Shown here: positions 43,336 through 52,729 of the stretch, piece by piece
Layout of the letters: each line of letters starts with the position of its first letter
Position numbering within the stretch: the first letter of the stretch is position 1
Source of the DNA: Sipunculus nudus
Lineage: Eukaryota > Annelida > Sipuncula > Golfingiida > Sipunculidae
Direction: 5' to 3'
DNA: 64,000 bases
NCBI GenBank assembly: GCA_026874595.1
Contig: JAPPUL010000068.1
Span: 1,065,001 to 1,129,000, forward strand
Notes under the pieces: generated by a model
Database searches by the model: none
What the model was told of the DNA's origin: nothing
What the model saw: the letters and a program-made list of their open reading frames with translations, nothing else
Translations under genes and position numbers: made by a program

Positions 43336-45184
43336 ATGATATAAGCTTAAGTGAGAAATATCCACTTATAAACTTCTTGAACTTATCTACTATCTTAAAA
43401 ACATCTTTTAGTATGTCGCGTTCTATCTTGCTCAACTTATAGGGGTTTATTAAATTATCTAGCTCCATTTGCTTACCCTGCTTCTTAAGCCTTATTCTTG
43501 CCCTAAGCGTTGTCAAAAAATCAAGTGCTTGTGTTATCTCTTCTGAAAGCTCAGCGCTCAATACATTAAGCTCTTTTAATTCTTCTATTCTCAAACGCGT
43601 GTTCGTCTCTTCTATACCATGTTTTAAGGCAAGACTCCTTACTCCGTGCGTTATTGGGAATATCCCTCCTTTCTTTAAATCTAGTTTATCTTTCTTCTCT
43701 TCTTTTTTGCTAACGATAAAACCAAAGAAAAACGAAAGCGGAGTCTCAAATTTTAACGTCGCTTCGCTAAAACGACCAAGCAACACTTTGTCTCCTTTTA
43801 GCTTTTTATGGAGCATCTCCTTTAAATCCTCTAGCAAACTACTATCTCCACACGCAACTCGCGCGTCGTACAATATCGCCAGGTTTAACATATTCTTTCC
43901 CGTCGGGACATTAAGCCACCTGTCTATCTCTTCCTTAAACTCTTTAAGGCTTTTTGACCAGTAAGGGTTTTTTACCATCACTCCACCTGGACACTCCGGA
44001 TATCCAAATTCCATAAGCGAGCTTGTAAACTCTTTGCATATCTTCTCAAAATCCTTACACCTATATCCGTCTTTCAAGATTAATGCATTGTCTTGATCCG
44101 TCTTTAATACCTGTTCCTTCCTCCCCTCAGAACCAAGTAATAGTAAACATGAATTCTCTACAAGCTCCTTGGGCGCTACAAACGAAAATAATTTCCTGTA
44201 TAATTTTATATTAAGCTCTCCTAAAATGTCTTGTACCTTAGCTATGTTTACCCCTGTGGCAAGTAGCGACTTTATTAAATACGTCATATCGTCGTTTATC
44301 ACTTTAAGTTCTTTTATATCAAGGGCTTTTGTTATCCTTGTGTCTACTAAATGCGATTTGTGACTAAGGCTTCCAAGTAAATCTATTTGTTCAAGTACGC
44401 CTTCTATCTTTCCATTATCCGTTACTACAAGCCGTTTTACAGAATGTTTTATCATTAAAAGCATTCCGTTAAATAAAAAATCATCTTTATCTATTGTTAT
44501 TAAATTATTTGTTGCTATCTCGTTTATCTTACTTGAGTAAGACCTATTTTTTAGTATGACTTTCTCTCTAAGGTCTGTGTCGGTTACAAGTCCATAGGGC
44601 TGTCCTTCCTTCTCTTTCAAAAGTACGCTTGAGGATTTGTTTTTTGTCATCTCTAAGACTGCATCGTATATTGTAACCCCCTTATCTACTACTACCGCCT
44701 TCCTTATTAGACTGTCTTTTACTTTCTTCAGCATAAACGATGCCATCTCTTTATTAATGTCTGCTGTTATCGCTTTTCTAACCCGTTGGGAGAAGTCTTC
44801 TACAAAATACTTTTTAAATGCTCTGTTCGTTAAAAGTAGTGATTGGAATGCATCCTGCGGAAAGGCAAAGCATATTGTCTCCTCAAGCACATTGAAATTG
44901 TGTTTACACTCCCCATCCATAATTGCTGCTGCTGGAAAGAAGTCTCGTTTTATTAAAAAATCGACGCTAACTCCACTCTCATCTACTTGTTCCACCTTGC
45001 CCTTAAGTATTATATAAAAGTATTTTGGTTTGTTGCCTATCGGAAGGATTATTTCATTTTCTTTAAAGTATAGAATGTCTACTTTTGATATGACTTTGTC
45101 AAGCTCTAAAGCCTCTAGATGATTAAAGGGCTCTATCTCACTTACGAATGATTTATAGCCCACTATTTCAATTGTCTCGTTCAT
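43334..45184 (-). CDS. DUF294 putative nucleotidyltransferase with cyclic-nucleotide-binding and CBS domains
   Basis: A 616-residue signalling protein: cyclic-nucleotide-binding-like domain (about 15-135), paired CBS domains (about 155-280, with TIYDAVLEMTKNKSSSVLL and EGQPYGLVTDTDLREK), then a DUF294 nucleotidyltransferase with LLLGSEGRKEQVLKTDQDNALI (GlnD-like active site) and a C-terminal helical DUF294_C domain. Proteins of this kind accompany the SSS/DUF4212 acetate transporter and probably sense energy state. GGGGAG precedes the ATG. Confidence 0.9.
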   Translation of the reverse strand: MNETIEIVGYKSFVSEIEPFNHLEALELDKVISKVDILYFKENEIILPIGNKPKYFYIILKGKVEQVDESGVSVDFLIKRDFFPAAAIMDGECKHNFNVLEETICFAFPQDAFQSLLLTNRAFKKYFVEDFSQRVRKAITADINKEMASFMLKKVKDSLIRKAVVVDKGVTIYDAVLEMTKNKSSSVLLKEKEGQPYGLVTDTDLREKVILKNRSYSSKINEIATNNLITIDKDDFLFNGMLLMIKHSVKRLVVTDNGKIEGVLEQIDLLGSLSHKSHLVDTRITKALDIKELKVINDDMTYLIKSLLATGVNIAKVQDILGELNIKLYRKLFSFVAPKELVENSCLLLLGSEGRKEQVLKTDQDNALILKDGYRCKDFEKICKEFTSSLMEFGYPECPGGVMVKNPYWSKSLKEFKEEIDRWLNVPTGKNMLNLAILYDARVACGDSSLLEDLKEMLHKKLKGDKVLLGRFSEATLKFETPLSFFFGFIVSKKEEKKDKLDLKKGGIFPITHGVRSLALKHGIEETNTRLRIEELKELNVLSAELSEEITQALDFLTTLRARIRLKKQGKQMELDNLINPYKLSKIERDILKDVFKIVDKFKKFISGYFSLKLIS

Positions 45185-45280
45185 GAATCGCTCCCCAATG
45201 CACTCATCTGCGTTTATTTACTTAAAGCAAAAGTTTTACATTTTAAGCTTAAGTCTTAGTATAAAAACAAGACAGTATAT

Positions 45281-45319
45281 AAGGCGCTATCTATCATGAA
45301 AAGCGATAGATAGCACCTT
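45281..45319. promoter_or_regulatory. Near-perfect 15-bp stem-loop in the acetate operon
   Basis: AAGGCGCTATCTATC (45281-45295) and GATAGATAGCACCTT (45305-45319) form a 15-bp stem with one G-T pair and a nine-base loop, between the stop of the symporter gene (45357) and the start of the DUF294 gene (45184), both on the - strand. On that strand TTTTT follows only about 13 bases after the stem, so it is not a classic terminator. An attenuator or mRNA processing/stability site setting different levels of transporter and regulator fits better. Confidence 0.7.
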
Positions 45320-45356
45320 GCCATAATTACATTAGTAATTATAAGTTAAAGATAAG

Positions 45357-47126
45357 TTATTGTTTATTTAGCTCTCGTGGAACTCGTATGTTTTCAACTA
45401 AATGCTGTATCTCATCAGGCGGTGCACTTGTCATCTTGGACACCACTGTTGCTACTAGAAAGTTTAAAAGCATACCTATAGTTCCAATTCCCTCAGGCGA
45501 TATGCCGAAGAACCAATTCGCTGCGTTATTTGCTCCTGGATTATAAAACTTAAAGTATATAATATACGCTGCTGTGAATACTATACCCACAATCATCCCA
45601 GATACTGCACCTTCTTTGTTCATTCTCTTTGAGAATACTCCCATTATAATCGGTGGAAAGAAGGATGAGGCCGCAAGCCCAAATGCAAACGCTACCACTT
45701 GGGCAACAAAGGCAGGCGGATATATTCCAAAAAGCCCTGCAATCGTAACTGCTATCCCGGCTGCAATACGGGCTGCTCTAAGTTCCCATTTCTCATCAAG
45801 ATTCCCTTTCATTATAACGTTTTTAAGCAAGTCATGAGCAAGAGAAGTCGATATCACAAGCAAAAGCCCTGCTGCAGTTGAAAGCGCTGCTGCAAGCCCT
45901 CCTGCCGCTACAAGCGCTATAACCCAATTCGGTAAGCCTCCTATCTCAGGATTTGCCAAAACCATTATGTCTCGATCTATATATATTTCGTTTGGCGATG
46001 ATGTTGCTTTGTTGGATACAAGCTGTTCACCATGCTTCCCTGATTGCCCTGTGAAGTTCGGTTTTGCAGGACTTAAGGCTGTACCTTTTCCATATTGAAT
46101 CTTGCCGTCATTATTTTTGTCCACCCAGGCAATTAACTTTGTTAGTTCCCAATTCTTAAACCAGCTTGGGGCACTTTTGTATTCAACATTATGTACTGTA
46201 TTTATCATGTTTGTGCGTGCAAATGCCGCTACTGCAGGTGCTGTTGTATATAACAATGCGATAAATAGTAAAGCCCATGCCGCTGACTTCCTTGCATCTG
46301 CCACCTTAGGTACTGTGAAAAACCGTATAATAACATGCGGTAAACCTGCAGTCCCAACCATCAACGCAAAGGTAATCATAAAGACATCTATCATGCTCTT
46401 ACCGCCTCGCGCCGTATATTCGGGAAGCCCTAAATCCTTATGTAAAGCATCAAGTTTTGCAAGTAGTGAACCACCACCATCTACTAAATCACTTCCAAAC
46501 CCTATCTGCGGTATGAAACTCCCGGTCATTAAAAATGATAAGAATACTGCAGGTACCAAATAGGCAAATATAAGTACGCAATATTGTGCAACCTGTGTAT
46601 ATGTAATCCCTTTCATCCCGCCAAGTACTGCATAGAAAAATACTATTGCCATCCCAATCCCAACACCTAGATTTATATCTACCTCTAAAAATCGTGAGAA
46701 TACAACTCCAACTCCCCGCATCTGTCCTGCTACATAAGTAAACGAAACAAATATACCGCATACAGCCGCTACCGTTCGCGCTAGGTCTGAGTAATATCTA
46801 CTCCCTATAAAGTCGGGTACTGTGAATTTCCCAAACTTCCTAAGATAGGGCGCAAGTAACATTGCAAGAAGTACATATCCTCCTGTCCAACCCATTAGGT
46901 ACATAGCACCATCTCGCCCCATAAATGAAATAAGTCCTGCCATCGAAATAAATGACGCTGCAGACATCCAATCCGCTGCTGTTGCCGCTCCATTTGCGAT
47001 AGGATGGACTTGTTTTGCAGCAACATAAAAGTCACCCGTAGACCGCGCTCGCGACCATATTGCTATACCTATATAGAGGGCAAATGAACCCCCTACAAAT
47101 ATAGCCGTCCATATTTTAATATCCAT
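45357..47126 (-). CDS. Sodium/solute symporter, acetate-permease type
   Basis: A 589-residue sodium:solute symporter family (SSS) protein with about 13 membrane helices. AAKQVHPIANGAATAADWMSA-like N-terminal sequence, GGMKGITYTQVAQY and the AAALSTAAGLLLVISTSLAHD motif match the VC_2705/ActP-like subfamily. A hydrophilic loop (about 310-375) with NKNNDGKIQ is longer than usual. It would take up acetate or a related acid for acs. AAAGGAG precedes the ATG. DUF4212 is 27 bases upstream. Confidence 0.93.
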   Translation of the reverse strand: MDIKIWTAIFVGGSFALYIGIAIWSRARSTGDFYVAAKQVHPIANGAATAADWMSAASFISMAGLISFMGRDGAMYLMGWTGGYVLLAMLLAPYLRKFGKFTVPDFIGSRYYSDLARTVAAVCGIFVSFTYVAGQMRGVGVVFSRFLEVDINLGVGIGMAIVFFYAVLGGMKGITYTQVAQYCVLIFAYLVPAVFLSFLMTGSFIPQIGFGSDLVDGGGSLLAKLDALHKDLGLPEYTARGGKSMIDVFMITFALMVGTAGLPHVIIRFFTVPKVADARKSAAWALLFIALLYTTAPAVAAFARTNMINTVHNVEYKSAPSWFKNWELTKLIAWVDKNNDGKIQYGKGTALSPAKPNFTGQSGKHGEQLVSNKATSSPNEIYIDRDIMVLANPEIGGLPNWVIALVAAGGLAAALSTAAGLLLVISTSLAHDLLKNVIMKGNLDEKWELRAARIAAGIAVTIAGLFGIYPPAFVAQVVAFAFGLAASSFFPPIIMGVFSKRMNKEGAVSGMIVGIVFTAAYIIYFKFYNPGANNAANWFFGISPEGIGTIGMLLNFLVATVVSKMTSAPPDEIQHLVENIRVPRELNKQ

Positions 47127-47153
47127 TAGAAATCTCCTTTAATAAGTTAATAT

Positions 47154-47414
47154 TTAGTCCTCATGGACATCATATTCTCTGTCTAATTTGTTCATTAGGC
47201 TCACATAAATAAATATGAGAATTACAAATATTATCTCAGAACCTTGCTGCGCAAACCAAAAGCCTAATTTGAATCCCCCTATAACGGGTCCCATAGAATC
47301 TAGCCAATCAACTAGAAGTATGCCAAATAAATATGACACGACAAACCATACTGAAAGAAGCATAATTACATAATTTATATTCTTCCTCCAATACTCATTA
47401 AGATCCTTAGACAT
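47154..47414 (-). CDS. DUF4212 small membrane subunit
   Basis: An 86-residue protein with two membrane helices (about 17-40 and 50-74) and the family sequence GFKLGFWFAQQGSEIIFVIL. DUF4212 proteins are the constant small partner of this class of SSS transporter. Start at 47414, where GGAGGT precedes the ATG; the frame runs on to 47426. Confidence 0.92.
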   Translation of the reverse strand: MSKDLNEYWRKNINYVIMLLSVWFVVSYLFGILLVDWLDSMGPVIGGFKLGFWFAQQGSEIIFVILIFIYVSLMNKLDREYDVHED

Positions 47415-47669
47415 AAGCACCTCCATTACTTTTACTTTTTGTACGTTTTGTTTTTTTAATTGTCTTTAATAATCTACAATCGATAAACTTAGAAAAAAAG
47501 AGCGGGTTATACAAACTATTTTTATTTTTTTTAAAGCTTTTAAAGCACTTAAAAGAATATATTTAAAAATATCTTTTAAAAGGGTGAGTATTTTATAATG
47601 CGTAGTAGTCTAATAGGAGAATAATATACTAGCCTTAAACCTTAAAGGAATAGGAGGTATTATATAAAA

Positions 47670-49100
47670 TTGAAGTTAAAAGAAACATATCCCTATTATT
47701 TGGGGAATAAAGCTAAAAGTCCAAATCAAGCAATAGAAGTAATAGATAAATATACAGGTGAAGTTGCAAGTAGAGTACCCCAATGCACACTTAAGACGTT
47801 AAAAGAGGCAATAAGGCTATCGTATAAATGTTTCAAGGAAGAGAAACGGCTTGCAGGATACGAGAGGCGAGAGGTTCTAGAACATTGTATAATGCGATTT
47901 AAGGAGCGATATGATGAACTTGCTTACGCTTTGTGTGTTGAGACGGGAAAGCCTATAAAAGATGCCAGAGGAGAAGCAAGTCGCTTAATAGACACCTTTA
48001 AAATAGCGGCAGAGGAAGCGGTACGAATTAATGGGCAGACGGTAAATTTTGATATAAGTGAGCGTAGTAAATCTTACAGTGGTTTTTGGCAACGCTTTCC
48101 AATAGGGCCCTGTGCCTTCATAACGCCCTTTAACTTTCCGCTTAATCTGGTAGCCCACAAAGTGGCTCCTGCGATAGCAATGGGCAATCCATTTGTGCTA
48201 AAGCCGTCATTAAACACGCCACTTGGAGCCTTAATGATAGGAGAGATATTATCGGAGACTTCTTTACCTGAGGGGTATTTTTCGATATTGCCTTGCAAAG
48301 ACGAAGATGCCTATCCGATGGTAGAAGACGAGCGGATAAAGTTACTAAGTTTCACGGGTTCACAATCGGTGGGTTGGGCTATAAAAAGACGAGCTGGCAA
48401 GAAGAAAGTATTGCTTGAATTGGGAGGTAATGCAGGATGTATAGTATGCGAGGATGGAGATATAAAGGATGCGGTAGGGAGGATAATATTCGGAGCCTTT
48501 TACCAATCGGGGCAAAGCTGTATAAGCGTTCAGAGGATATATGTCCAAGAGGGAGTGTACGCTGAGTTTAAAGAAGAGCTTGTAAGGGAGGCAAGACGGC
48601 TTAAGAGCGGGGATCCGAAGTTAGAGGGAACATTTATAGGTCCGATGATAAGCGAGGGAGAGGCATTGCGTGTTGAGGGATGGATAAGGGAGGCAGTTGA
48701 GGGAGGAGGTAAAGTACTTTGCGGAGGTATAAGGCAGGGGGCAACAGTAGAGGCAACGGTAGTAGAAAAGACGCCGACCTCGTCAAAGCTATGTATAAAA
48801 GAGGTATTTGGTCCGGTAGTAAATTTATTTAGCTACAAAAGTTTCTCAGAGGCGCTTAAAATGGTGAATGGTACAGAATATGGTCTTCAAGCAGGAATAT
48901 TCACAAAAGATATAAACAAAGCGCTTAAAGGTTATGAGGAGCTTGAAGTAGGAGGGGTTTTGATAAATGAGATGCCTTCATTCCGAGTGGATAATATGCC
49001 ATATGGGGGAGTCAAGGAGAGTGGAAATACTCGAGAGGGTATAAAGTACGCAATGGAGGAGATGAGTGAGCTTAAGTTGTTGGTAATAAGACGGGTGTAA
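47670..49100 (+). CDS. Aldehyde dehydrogenase
   Basis: A 476-residue NAD(P)-dependent aldehyde dehydrogenase. Catalytic Cys284 is in YQSGQSCISVQR, Glu250 in LLELGGNAG, and the cofactor region has FITPFNFPLNLVAHK and SFTGSQSVGW. The substrate cannot be read from the sequence; the SSGALDH/lactaldehyde dehydrogenase branch is likely. TTG start, with AGGAGG 11 bases upstream. Divergent from the acetate operon across a 255-base AT-rich gap. Confidence 0.92.
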   Translation: MKLKETYPYYLGNKAKSPNQAIEVIDKYTGEVASRVPQCTLKTLKEAIRLSYKCFKEEKRLAGYERREVLEHCIMRFKERYDELAYALCVETGKPIKDARGEASRLIDTFKIAAEEAVRINGQTVNFDISERSKSYSGFWQRFPIGPCAFITPFNFPLNLVAHKVAPAIAMGNPFVLKPSLNTPLGALMIGEILSETSLPEGYFSILPCKDEDAYPMVEDERIKLLSFTGSQSVGWAIKRRAGKKKVLLELGGNAGCIVCEDGDIKDAVGRIIFGAFYQSGQSCISVQRIYVQEGVYAEFKEELVREARRLKSGDPKLEGTFIGPMISEGEALRVEGWIREAVEGGGKVLCGGIRQGATVEATVVEKTPTSSKLCIKEVFGPVVNLFSYKSFSEALKMVNGTEYGLQAGIFTKDINKALKGYEELEVGGVLINEMPSFRVDNMPYGGVKESGNTREGIKYAMEEMSELKLLVIRRV

Positions 49101-49144
49101 TCTATTTATCTATAAACCTTATTAAGTGAGGATAGGAAAAGCTA

Positions 49145-49951
49145 ATGGGAAAAAAGAGGATGGGAAAAGAAAAAGAAGTAGTTCTTGAGGCAGTAGGTTT
49201 AAGAAAGAGTTTTCGCGGCAAAGAGCTATTACGAGGAATAGATTTAAAGATACTAAAAGGGGAGTCAAAGGTATTGCTTGGACTTGGAGATTCAGGAAAG
49301 AGCGTATTACTAAAGATATTCTTACAAATAATGTCCTACGATGGAGGAGATATAAAAATAAAAGGAAAAAGCCTAAAGCTGCAAAGCAAAAAAGATCTAA
49401 AGTCATTTCGCAATGCAAGCGGGATGCTATTCCAAAACAACGCATTATTTGATTCACTAACGGTAGGACAGAACATAGGTTTTTATTTAAATAATTATAC
49501 AAAAGCGAGTGAAAAAGAGATAAGCAAACACGTAACAGAAGGACTTAGCCGGGTAGGACTTGAAGCAAACGTATCAAAGATGATGCCAGCGGACTTATCG
49601 GGTGGGATGCGAAAGCGAGTAGGGATAGCGCGAGCACTAATACACCAGCCGGAGTTATTATTTTTGGATGAGCCAACAGCAGGACTAGATCCGATAATAA
49701 GCGAGTCAATAAGCCAGTTAATAAAGTCAATAAAGGCAGAATACGGGATAACAGTACTAACGGTAACAAGTGATATATTATCAGCCCGTCGTATAGGCGA
49801 ACGTTGCGCAATGCTTTACGATGGAGTAATATACAAGGAAGGCGAGATAAAAGAAGTGCTTGATGGAGGAGATAAGCTTATGGATCAATTTATACATGGT
49901 AGTAAAGAGGGTCCAATAGATATAAACAAGGTCTCAGGAGTAGATGCTTAA
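49145..49951 (+). CDS. ABC transporter ATPase, MlaF-like, without the H-loop histidine
   Basis: A 268-residue ATPase: Walker A GLGDSGKS (46-53), Q-loop Gln97 in MLFQNNALFDSLTVGQN, signature LSGGM (151-155), Walker B LLFLDEPTAGLDP (171-183). GMLFQNNALFDSL and SGGMRKRVGIARAL are typical of MlaF-type ATPases of MCE lipid transport. The switch histidine (usually VTHD or VSHD) is Ser209 in TVTSDIL. No permease or MCE protein gene is adjacent. Function in outer-membrane lipid transport is inferred only. Confidence 0.85.
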   Translation: MGKKRMGKEKEVVLEAVGLRKSFRGKELLRGIDLKILKGESKVLLGLGDSGKSVLLKIFLQIMSYDGGDIKIKGKSLKLQSKKDLKSFRNASGMLFQNNALFDSLTVGQNIGFYLNNYTKASEKEISKHVTEGLSRVGLEANVSKMMPADLSGGMRKRVGIARALIHQPELLFLDEPTAGLDPIISESISQLIKSIKAEYGITVLTVTSDILSARRIGERCAMLYDGVIYKEGEIKEVLDGGDKLMDQFIHGSKEGPIDINKVSGVDA

Positions 49952-49959
49952 GTAAATAG

Positions 49960-49994
49960 CAAGGGTGCAACAAGGGTGCAGGGGGTGCAACAAG
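49960..49994. repeat. Imperfect AGGGTGCAACA repeat
   Basis: Three imperfect copies of an approximately 11-bp GGGTGCAACAA unit follow the ABC ATPase stop codon. Confidence 0.7.
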
Positions 49995-50114
49995 AGGCGT
50001 AAGAGTAAAGACAAAAAAATCAAAGAATATTAAAGAATAAAAGAAAAGGGAATGTGAATAGGAGGAGGAAAATTAGGAGAAGGAAGATTAGGAGGAGGGA
50101 ATGGAAGAGAGCAA

Positions 50115-50918
50115 TTGATAAGGTTAAGTAAAAGTAGTTTCGAGAGATTATATAGGCGTTATGCAGGGGAGGGGTTTATAAAGAACGATCCGATAAAGTT
50201 TATGCATGAGTATAAAGATGCCCGAGACAGGGAGGCGATAGGGCTAATCGCGTCTTTGTACGCATTCGGAAGACGAGATAAAGCAATAGAGTTTATAAAT
50301 AAGATAAGTGCAGGACTTTGCTATTCTCCACATGATTTTATATATAAAGGTAAAGAGCTTGAGGTATCGGATAAGGCTTTATATTATAGGTTATGGAAGG
50401 CAGAAGATGTAAAGGTTTTACTATACCGAATGCATAAGATATTGAGGCGATATGGAAGTCTTAAGACACTGTTTCTGAGTGGATATAGTAAGGGGTCAGG
50501 AGGGGGTATAGATGGAGGGATAGAGACATTTAGCAGATATTATAATGGAATAGATACGGGAGCTGGAAATAAAGCAAAGATGTTATTGCCTATTCCGTCG
50601 AAAGGGAGTGTGTGTAAGAGGTTTAATATGTATTTGCGCTGGCTAGTCCGTAAAGATAAGGTAGACACCGGGTTATGGCAAGACGAGATAAAAGCAAGCG
50701 AGCTATACATACCAGTAGATGTACATGTGGCACGTATAAGCCAAGAGCTTGGGATAACGCATCAAAAGGCGGTAAGCAGACGAATGCTTATGGAGATAAT
50801 GGAAATAATGCGTAGTTTTGATGTAAGTGATCCTGCAAGGTATGATTTTTCAATGTTTGGCTATGGGATAGAACGAGGACAAGGCAGCGGTAAAATCATA
50901 AGCAAAAAAGCAAAGTAA
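50115..50918 (+). CDS. TIGR02757 family protein (DUF2400)
   Basis: A 267-residue helical protein that matches the TIGR02757 family of unknown function: YKDARDREAIGLIASLYAFGRRD near 33-55, MYLRWLVRKDKVDTGLW (about 176-192), and VDVHVARISQELGI (about 207-220), a helix-hairpin-helix/endonuclease III-like arrangement. The TTG start at 50115 overlaps the TGA of a five-codon frame (ATG at 50101) preceded by a strong GGAGGAGGG, so the true initiation may depend on coupling. Confidence 0.82.
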   Translation: MIRLSKSSFERLYRRYAGEGFIKNDPIKFMHEYKDARDREAIGLIASLYAFGRRDKAIEFINKISAGLCYSPHDFIYKGKELEVSDKALYYRLWKAEDVKVLLYRMHKILRRYGSLKTLFLSGYSKGSGGGIDGGIETFSRYYNGIDTGAGNKAKMLLPIPSKGSVCKRFNMYLRWLVRKDKVDTGLWQDEIKASELYIPVDVHVARISQELGITHQKAVSRRMLMEIMEIMRSFDVSDPARYDFSMFGYGIERGQGSGKIISKKAK

Positions 50919-50930
50919 TAAGAGGCTTTA

Positions 50931-50976
50931 GATTAAAGGAGTATAGATTAAAAGGAGTATAGATTAAAAAGAAAGG
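50931..50976 (+). repeat. 15-16-bp tandem repeat before the GH3 gene
   Basis: Two full and one partial copy of GATTAAAGGAGTATA (one with an extra A). Each contains AAAGGAG. The ATG of the next gene is at 50982, with AAAGGA in the partial third unit as the likely binding site. Confidence 0.9.
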
Positions 50977-50981
50977 ATATT

Positions 50982-52646
50982 ATGAATAAGGGTTTAGAAA
51001 AGGGTTTGGAACTAGAGGCAAATAAGCTTTTAAAGGGGATGAGTTTAAAAGAGAAGATAGGGCAGTTATTCTTCTGTGCAACAAGATGCTATAAAGACAA
51101 AAAAGAGCGAGCAGCTGAGTTTAAGCGGATAACAGCTCTTATAAATGATTACAAGATAGGAGGTCTAATAATATTCCATGGAGAAGCAAATGAAACAGCA
51201 AAGTATCTAAACGAGCTACAGATGTTATCAAAGGAGCCGTTGCTAGTAGGCAGCGATATGGAGCGAGGCGGGGGACAAATATTAAAAGGGCTAGTAGAGT
51301 TTCCGACAAACATGGCAATAGGGGCAACGGGAAATTATAGATATGCAAAAGAGCAAGGGCGAGCAACATCAGAGCAAGCCCGTGCGGTAGGGATACATAT
51401 AGTATATGGGCCGGTATGCGATGTAAATGCGGATCGTTCAAATCAGATAATAAACACGCGTTCGTATGGAGATGATGCAGAAGAGGTTAGTAAATACGTG
51501 AGGGAGTATATAGGTGGGCTTGAAGGGGGAGGGAGTTTTGGTGCAGCGAAGCATTTCCCGGGACACGGAGGAGTCATAGAAGATTCACATACAACAATGC
51601 CAAGACTTAATAAGAGTAAAGAGGAGTTATACGAATTAGAGTTAAAACCGTTTAAGGCAGCGATATTGGAGGGCATATCACATGTAATGACAGGCCATAT
51701 AAGCGTAAAGGAGGGAGGAGGGGGGGCAGCAGGGGGGGATGATATACCCTGCACGCTATCGAAAGAGCTTGTTAGCGGCTTACTAAAAGGAGAGCTTGGG
51801 TATAGGGGTATAGTAGTAAGCGATGCTTTAAATATGGGTGGGGTATTGGCGGGCAGGAGTTTGTCGGGAGTGGTGGTGGATGCGCTTGTTGCGGGAGTAG
51901 ATATACTTTTGTATCCCGAGTCGATGGAAGGTTTAATAGGGGCGGTAGAGGCAGGCATAGATGAGGGAGTACTTACCGAGGACGAAATAGATGAGAAAGT
52001 AAAGAAGATATTGCGTTTGAAGCTATTGGCGGGGTTATATAGTAGTCGAGAAGTATGTCTTGAAGGGGTTAAGAATGCCTGTAATAATTTAGAACATAAG
52101 GAGCTTGCAAAGCGGATATCAGAGGATTCACTAACCTATATAAGGGGTAGAGGACAGATGAGATTAGATATAAGTGGCTACGCTGGTATACGTTGCATAA
52201 TATATGATGATGATGTAGATGCTTCGGTTGTAGGAGATATTGGAGGTAGTGGTAAAATATTTGTAGAGGAGTTACGAGCAAGAGGTTTTAATGTAGAGGA
52301 GAAGGTATGGGTTTTTGGTACGGATGATATTTTGTGTAGAATAGGGGATGGAGGTAATTATCTAACAATGTTGTTGTTATATTCGAAGATAAAGGCGTGG
52401 AAAGGCAGGAGCGGGTTATCAAATGTGCTTATGGAAGGAGTAAATGTAGGATTAAGATCTTGTAAAGAGGGAGGAGGGGCATTAGTAGTCTCGTTTGGCT
52501 CACCTTATATATATACTGAACTTGAGAAAGAGAATATATTAGGCTATATAGCAGTATATTCAGATAGTTATTATAGCCAAGAGTCCCTAGCCCGTGTATT
52601 ATGTGAAGGGATGGAGTTTAAGGGGAGCTTACCGATAAAGTTATAA
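50982..52646 (+). CDS. Glycoside hydrolase family 3, NagZ-like
   Basis: A 554-residue GH3 enzyme. The beta-N-acetylglucosaminidase signature KHFPGHGGVIEDSHTTMP (with catalytic-dyad His) lies at about 187-204, and the nucleophile Asp is in IVVSDALNMGG. GSDMERGGGQ is also typical. A C-terminal alpha/beta domain of about 200 residues follows, as in the two-domain type. No signal peptide, so a cytosolic role in peptidoglycan recycling is likely. Confidence 0.92.
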   Translation: MNKGLEKGLELEANKLLKGMSLKEKIGQLFFCATRCYKDKKERAAEFKRITALINDYKIGGLIIFHGEANETAKYLNELQMLSKEPLLVGSDMERGGGQILKGLVEFPTNMAIGATGNYRYAKEQGRATSEQARAVGIHIVYGPVCDVNADRSNQIINTRSYGDDAEEVSKYVREYIGGLEGGGSFGAAKHFPGHGGVIEDSHTTMPRLNKSKEELYELELKPFKAAILEGISHVMTGHISVKEGGGGAAGGDDIPCTLSKELVSGLLKGELGYRGIVVSDALNMGGVLAGRSLSGVVVDALVAGVDILLYPESMEGLIGAVEAGIDEGVLTEDEIDEKVKKILRLKLLAGLYSSREVCLEGVKNACNNLEHKELAKRISEDSLTYIRGRGQMRLDISGYAGIRCIIYDDDVDASVVGDIGGSGKIFVEELRARGFNVEEKVWVFGTDDILCRIGDGGNYLTMLLLYSKIKAWKGRSGLSNVLMEGVNVGLRSCKEGGGALVVSFGSPYIYTELEKENILGYIAVYSDSYYSQESLARVLCEGMEFKGSLPIKL

Positions 52647-52660
52647 GAATCATAAAAGGG

Positions 52661-52705
52661 ATTAGAGGGTATAAAATTAGAGGGTATAAAATTAGAGGGT
52701 ATAAA
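52661..52705 (+). repeat. 15-bp tandem repeat before the TPR gene
   Basis: Three exact copies of ATTAGAGGGTATAAA lie between the GH3 stop and the TPR gene start. Each has AGAGGG, but the start at 52730 appears to use GAGG at about 52718. Confidence 0.95.
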
Positions 52706-52729
52706 TTAAAAGAAAGCGAGGATTAATTT

